The position numbers were made by a program, and so were the translations under genes. From positions 1 through 46,908 of the forward strand of contig JABDJO010000036.1 of NCBI GenBank assembly GCA_013002465.1: a stretch of DNA of 46,908 nt, read 5' to 3'. The notes beneath the pieces are model-generated. The model was not told the origin of the DNA, did not search any database, and worked only from the letters and a program-made list of their open reading frames with translations. This stretch comes from Silicimonas sp. GTDB lineage: Bacteria; Pseudomonadota; Alphaproteobacteria; Rhodobacterales; Rhodobacteraceae. Every line of letters starts with the position of its first letter. The first letter of the stretch is position 1. Below are positions 43,041 to 46,908 of this stretch, in pieces.

Positions 43041-44027
43041 ATGAGCAATGACGCCGCGGCGCGCACAGGCACCGATACTGCTGCCGGAACAAAGCCCGCC
43101 CGCACCTTCTGGGGCGGTTTGTCGGTTTGGGCGCCCTACACCGCCCTGATGAAACTGGCGACCGCATCACCGCGACGCCAGTTTGTCATTCTTGCCGCCT
43201 TCCCCATTCTGTGGGTCCTGACCCAGCATCTTGGCCCGATGCTGCAAATGCTGCGGGTCAGTCTGACCGATGCCTATCCGGTCGCTCCGGGCGTGGAACA
43301 GCACTTCACGCTGGACAATTACACGCGGTTCTTCGGCGAGCGCATTTTCTGGCAGCCGTTCTTTCGAACCCTGATCTTTGCCGGAGTCCTGACCTTCTGC
43401 ACGCTGATCCTGACCTATCCTGTGGCTTATTTCCTGGCGCGCCACGTCAGCCGCAAGAACCAGATGCTGATGCTTTTGCTGTTGTTGATCCCGTTCTGGG
43501 TGGGCGAGATCGTGCGCACCTATGCGATCATGATCCTTTTGGGAAACACCGGGGCCGTGAACCTTGTTCTGAAGTGGTTCGGTCTGATCGACCGGCCCGT
43601 TCCGTTCATGTACACCACCTTTTCCATGGGCGTCGGCATTGTCTATCTGACCGCGCTTTACATGCTGCTGCCGCTATATTCCGCGCTTGAAAAACTGCCC
43701 AAAAGCTATAGCGAAGCCGCCGCCGACCTGGGCGCGGGTGCCTGGACGCGGTTTCGCCGGGTCACCCTGCCGCTGACGCTGGAAGGGATTTCCTCGGGCT
43801 GTACGCTGGTGTTCCTGATATCCACCGGGTTTTATGCCACGCCGGTTCTGCTGGGCGGGCCTTCGACAACGGTGTTTGCTGAAACCATCGCCGGGTTCTT
43901 CCATGTGGCGGGCGACGAGTGGCCCACGGGTGCTGCTTTCGCCACGATCATGTTCGTCACCGCGATGCTGCTGACCGGCGTCTTCCAGAAACTGATGTAC
44001 ACCCTGCGCAAGGGGGACACCAAATGA
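43041..44027 (+). CDS. ABC transporter permease (PotB-like)
   Basis: A 328-residue inner-membrane permease with about six helices after a 60-residue cytoplasmic N terminus. The coupling helix is in SYSEAAADLGAGAWTRFRRV, the EAA motif of binding-protein-dependent permeases, followed by TLPLTLEGISSGCTLVFL. It pairs with the next permease. ATG 43041 lies after GGAAG. Confidence 0.88.
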   Translation: MSNDAAARTGTDTAAGTKPARTFWGGLSVWAPYTALMKLATASPRRQFVILAAFPILWVLTQHLGPMLQMLRVSLTDAYPVAPGVEQHFTLDNYTRFFGERIFWQPFFRTLIFAGVLTFCTLILTYPVAYFLARHVSRKNQMLMLLLLLIPFWVGEIVRTYAIMILLGNTGAVNLVLKWFGLIDRPVPFMYTTFSMGVGIVYLTALYMLLPLYSALEKLPKSYSEAAADLGAGAWTRFRRVTLPLTLEGISSGCTLVFLISTGFYATPVLLGGPSTTVFAETIAGFFHVAGDEWPTGAAFATIMFVTAMLLTGVFQKLMYTLRKGDTK

Positions 44028-44815
44028 CCCGTGGAAACCGCATTCTATTGTCCTGCATCTATTGGGCGTTTGTTCTTTATGTCTTTGTGCCGCTGCTTTT
44101 GATGATCCTGATGGGCTTCAAGGACAGCAAGTTCATCGGGTTTCCGATCCGGTCCTGGACGCTGGACTGGTACACGGGCGTCTTTGCCGACGCCGAGGTC
44201 GTGTCGACCCTGACCTATTCCGTCGCCATCGCCGTCTTGTCGACCTTGATCTCGGTTTTCGTGGGCACCTGGCTTGCGGTGCTTCTGGAAGGGCGCAGGT
44301 TCTTCGGGCGCGCCGCGATCTTCGGGCTGACCATTCTGCCGGCGCTCGTGCCCGGCATCATCTCGGCCATCGCGTTTCGCATCTATGCCCGCCTTTTGGG
44401 AATAGAACCCGGCATGGGCGCAATCGTCTGGGCGCATGCGGTCCACAACGTTCCTTTCGTAGCGCTTGTTGTCATGGCGCGGTTGTCCACGCTGCCAAAA
44501 AGCCAGATCGAGGCGGCCCGCGACCTGGGCGCCGATCCGATCATCGCGTTTCTCAGGATCACGTTCCCCTATCTGATCCCCGCCATTCTGGGGGCCAGCA
44601 TCTTTTGCCTGCTGCTCAGCTTTGACGACTTTGTCCGCTCGTTCTTCCTTGGAGGGTACGAGCCGACGCTTCCCGTGCTGATCTTTGCCAAGCTCAGATC
44701 CGGCATGTCGCCCGAGATCAATGCCATCGCCACCGTCGCCCTTGTGCTGACGGCTGCCATTGGCATCTGGGCCGAACGTTTCACCCGCCGCGCGAACAAG
44801 GATGCAAAGACATGA
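44024..44815 (+). CDS. ABC transporter permease (PotC-like)
   Basis: A 263-residue permease with six helices and the EAA loop in QIEAARDLGADPIIAFLRIT. It starts at the ATGA overlap at 44024 and ends by the same kind of overlap with the ATPase gene. Confidence 0.9.
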   Translation: MTRGNRILLSCIYWAFVLYVFVPLLLMILMGFKDSKFIGFPIRSWTLDWYTGVFADAEVVSTLTYSVAIAVLSTLISVFVGTWLAVLLEGRRFFGRAAIFGLTILPALVPGIISAIAFRIYARLLGIEPGMGAIVWAHAVHNVPFVALVVMARLSTLPKSQIEAARDLGADPIIAFLRITFPYLIPAILGASIFCLLLSFDDFVRSFFLGGYEPTLPVLIFAKLRSGMSPEINAIATVALVLTAAIGIWAERFTRRANKDAKT

Positions 44816-45897
44816 CCGACCCAGCCTCGCTTGTCCGTATCGAGGGCGTATCAAAGGACTTCGGCGACACGGTCGCGATTGATGATCTGACACTGGACAT
44901 CGCGCGCGGCGAGTTCGTGACCTTTCTTGGTCCCTCGGGCTGCGGCAAGTCCACCACGTTGCGCATTCTGGGCGGGTTCGAGCGCCCGACCACGGGCCGT
45001 GTGATCCTGGATGGCGAGGACGTCACCTTTCAACCACCCGAGAAGCGCCACGTGAACATGGTGTTTCAGGACTATGCCCTGTTCCCGCATATGACCGTCC
45101 GCCAGAATATCTCGTTCGGGTTGGAACTGCAGGGTCTGGACAAGTCGGCCATCCAGAAACGTTCCGACGAGATCATGTCGTTTCTTGAACTTGAGGCCTT
45201 TGTCGACCGCTATCCCGGTCAGTTGTCCGGCGGTCAGCGTCAAAGAGTGGCCCTGGCCCGCGCCCTGGCGCCGGACCCGGCGTTGTTGTTGCTGGACGAA
45301 CCCTTGGGGGCCCTGGATGCCAAGTTGCGCGGGCAGGTCCAGTTGGAGTTGAAATCCATTCAGCGCCGGACCCACAAGACCTTCTTCTTCGTAACCCACG
45401 ATCAGGACGAGGCGCTGACGATGTCCGACCGCATCGTGGTGATGAACCACGGCCGGGTCGAACAGGACGGTACCCCCGAAGAACTGTATTTCCATCCGGC
45501 GTCCCGGTTCGTGGCCGAATTTGTCGGCGAGACCAACCTTTTGTCCGGGAAGATGCGTGGCCGGGACGGTGACAAGATCGTCATGGACTGGTTCGGTCAA
45601 AACCTGACGGGTCTTGCGCCCGAGGTCACGCCTTCGGGTGGCGGCGATATCACTGCTTCGGTTCGGCTTGAAAAACTTGGTCTTTCCGTTGACCGCCCAG
45701 AGGCTGACAACGCCGTACAAGGCAAGATCGTCGGCAAGACGTTTCTGGGAAGCCGCATGGCCGTGGACCTTGCCATCGACACGACCAAGGGTGAAACCCT
45801 GCGCGCCTTCATCGACGCCGAAGCTGGCAAGGCGCTTGGATCGGACCCGATATGGATCGGCTGGGACAGCAAGGATATGGCGGTATTGCGGGACTGA
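44812..45897 (+). CDS. ABC transporter ATP-binding protein (PotA-like)
   Basis: A 361-residue ATPase with Walker A GPSGCGKSTTLRIL, Q-loop VFQDYALFPHM, signature LSGGQRQRVALARAL, Walker B LLLLDEPLGALD and H-loop FVTHDQDEALTM. The C-terminal TOBE-type domain (about 260-361) is characteristic of spermidine/putrescine and iron-type importers. Last gene of the operon that began at 38170; it converges on typA with 51 bases between them. Confidence 0.92.
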   Translation: MTDPASLVRIEGVSKDFGDTVAIDDLTLDIARGEFVTFLGPSGCGKSTTLRILGGFERPTTGRVILDGEDVTFQPPEKRHVNMVFQDYALFPHMTVRQNISFGLELQGLDKSAIQKRSDEIMSFLELEAFVDRYPGQLSGGQRQRVALARALAPDPALLLLDEPLGALDAKLRGQVQLELKSIQRRTHKTFFFVTHDQDEALTMSDRIVVMNHGRVEQDGTPEELYFHPASRFVAEFVGETNLLSGKMRGRDGDKIVMDWFGQNLTGLAPEVTPSGGGDITASVRLEKLGLSVDRPEADNAVQGKIVGKTFLGSRMAVDLAIDTTKGETLRAFIDAEAGKALGSDPIWIGWDSKDMAVLRD

Positions 45898-45948
45898 GCG
45901 TCAGCGCGCGCCGGTCGAACCACGCATCCTTCGCGCCAACCGCCCGCC

Positions 45949-46908
45949 TTACTCGGCGGCGCGGGCCTGGCGTTTGCGCTCGTGCGGATCCAGAAAACGT
46001 TTGCGAAGTCGAATGGCATTCGGCGTCACTTCGACCAGTTCATCGTCGTCGATATAGGCAATGGCCTGTTCCAAGGACATCTTGATCGGAGTGGTCAATC
46101 GCACTGCCTCATCGGTGCCCGAGGCCCGGATATTGGTCAGCTTCTTGCCTTTCAGAGGGTTCACTTCAAGATCGTTTTCCCGCGAGTGTTCGCCGATAAT
46201 CATGCCGCCATAGACGTCTTCCTGGGCACCGATGAACATGCGCCCGCGATCTTCCAGGTTGAACAGGGCGAAGGCCACGGACTTGCCAGCCTCCATCGAG
46301 ATCAGCACGCCTGCGCGCCGCCCGGGAATTGCACCCCGCCAGGGTTTCCAGTCATGAAACACCCGGTTCAATACCCCGGTGCCGCGCGTGTCGGTCAGGA
46401 ACTCGCCGTGATAGCCGATCAGACCCCTTGAGGGCACATGGGCCACGATCCGTGTCTTTCCGGCCCCTGCCCCGCGCATTTCGACCATTTCGCCCCGGCG
46501 CGGGCCGGTGATCTTTTCAATGACCGCGCCCGAATAGGCGTCGTCGACGTCGATGGTGACCTCTTCAATCGGCTCGCAACGCACTCCGTCGATTTCGCGC
46601 GTCAGAACCTGAGGGCGCGAGATTGACAATTCGAACCCCTCGCGGCGCATGTTTTCGATCAACACACCCATTTGCAATTCACCGCGTCCCGCGACTTCGA
46701 AGGCCTCGCCACCGGGAGTGTCGGTGATCCTGATCGCGACGTTGCTCTCGGCCTCTTTCATCAGCCTGTCTAGGATCACCCGCGACTGAACTTTCTTGCC
46801 GTCGCGCCCGGCCAGCGGGCTGTCATTGATGCCGAAGGTGACCGAGATCGTCGGCGGGTCGATCGGCTGGGCGGGCAGGGGCGTGTCGACCGCCACGTCG
46901 CACAGAGT
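45949..46908 (-). CDS. typA: GTP-binding protein TypA/BipA (partial, C-terminal 319 residues)
   Basis: The visible 320 codons read in from the right window edge (TLCDVAVDTPLPAQPIDPPT) and end with the alphaproteobacterial tail RKRFLDPHERKRQARAAE. They cover the EF-G-like domain III (FGINDSPLAGRDGKKVQSRV, FEVAGRGELQMGVLIENMRR), domain V (GAVIEKITGPRRGEMVEMRG) and the TypA-specific C-terminal domain (IMSGVLISMEAGKSVAFALF-like VLISMEAGKSVAFALFNLED). The GTPase domain lies outside the window. TypA is a ribosome-associated translational GTPase used in stress and cold adaptation. Confidence 0.93.
   Translation of the reverse strand, partial: TLCDVAVDTPLPAQPIDPPTISVTFGINDSPLAGRDGKKVQSRVILDRLMKEAESNVAIRITDTPGGEAFEVAGRGELQMGVLIENMRREGFELSISRPQVLTREIDGVRCEPIEEVTIDVDDAYSGAVIEKITGPRRGEMVEMRGAGAGKTRIVAHVPSRGLIGYHGEFLTDTRGTGVLNRVFHDWKPWRGAIPGRRAGVLISMEAGKSVAFALFNLEDRGRMFIGAQEDVYGGMIIGEHSRENDLEVNPLKGKKLTNIRASGTDEAVRLTTPIKMSLEQAIAYIDDDELVEVTPNAIRLRKRFLDPHERKRQARAAE

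Noticed and set aside
1..46908. CRISPR arrays, tRNA or rRNA genes and riboswitches
   Set aside because: I scanned for regular repeats and tRNA-like cloverleafs by eye and saw none; a dedicated search could still find small RNAs.

Overview
The window looks like a chromosomal segment of an alphaproteobacterium, most likely a marine Roseobacter-group member of the Rhodobacteraceae. This rests on the moderately high G+C, the dense ATGA-coupled operons, the wealth of solute-binding-protein transporters, and an alphaproteobacterial-type LexA box (GTTC-N7-GTTC, read on the minus strand) in front of uvrA. I could not run database searches; family names come from recognising motifs and protein shape.

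Layout. 1-1338: a leftward pair, a 2-hydroxyacid dehydrogenase (cut by the window edge) and a cytochrome b561-type membrane protein. 1557-6022: a 3-hydroxyisobutyrate dehydrogenase-like enzyme, a HD-GYP/LuxR-type regulator followed by a secreted monooxygenase-fold protein, and an exported protein with a zinc-protease-like motif. 6257-16409: a tricarboxylate catabolic island made of TctDE two-component regulators, TctC, a TctA-TctB fusion, a PrpF-type isomerase, a small unknown protein, a second 2-hydroxyacid dehydrogenase and tricarballylate dehydrogenase TcuA/TcuB. The genes suggest import of tricarballylate, aconitate or a related acid and its conversion to cis-aconitate for the TCA cycle.

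16794-18564: a leftward pair, a persulfide dioxygenase/rhodanese fusion and a Prx6-type peroxiredoxin. The peroxiredoxin frame is intact except for one in-frame UGA exactly at the catalytic cysteine codon, which makes it a strong candidate selenoprotein; it is the most striking item in the window. 19000-21920: an ECF sigma factor and RskA-like anti-sigma factor with three exported-protein genes. Each of those three genes is preceded by the same promoter pattern, TGAAACTTT-N13-CCGT, so a small local sigma regulon can be read directly from the DNA.

22232-32107: a fused alpha/beta 2-oxoacid dehydrogenase E1, translationally coupled to a FabD-like acyltransferase with no E2 or E3 nearby; an aldo/keto reductase-RidA fusion on the opposite strand; a TIGR04076-like protein; and a complete branched-chain-amino-acid-type ABC transporter (G-F-H-M-K order). 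32253-37896: housekeeping and miscellaneous genes (VTT-like membrane protein, exonuclease III, a small exported protein, a glyoxalase-fold protein, uvrA with its LexA box). 38170-45897: one long rightward operon joining a flavin monooxygenase-like enzyme, two carboxymuconolactone decarboxylase/AhpD-type proteins, an opine-dehydrogenase-like enzyme and a polyamine/opine-type ABC transporter. The right edge holds the C-terminal part of typA/bipA on the minus strand. I saw no tRNA, rRNA, CRISPR array or intact mobile element; only a possible transposase remnant near 16550.
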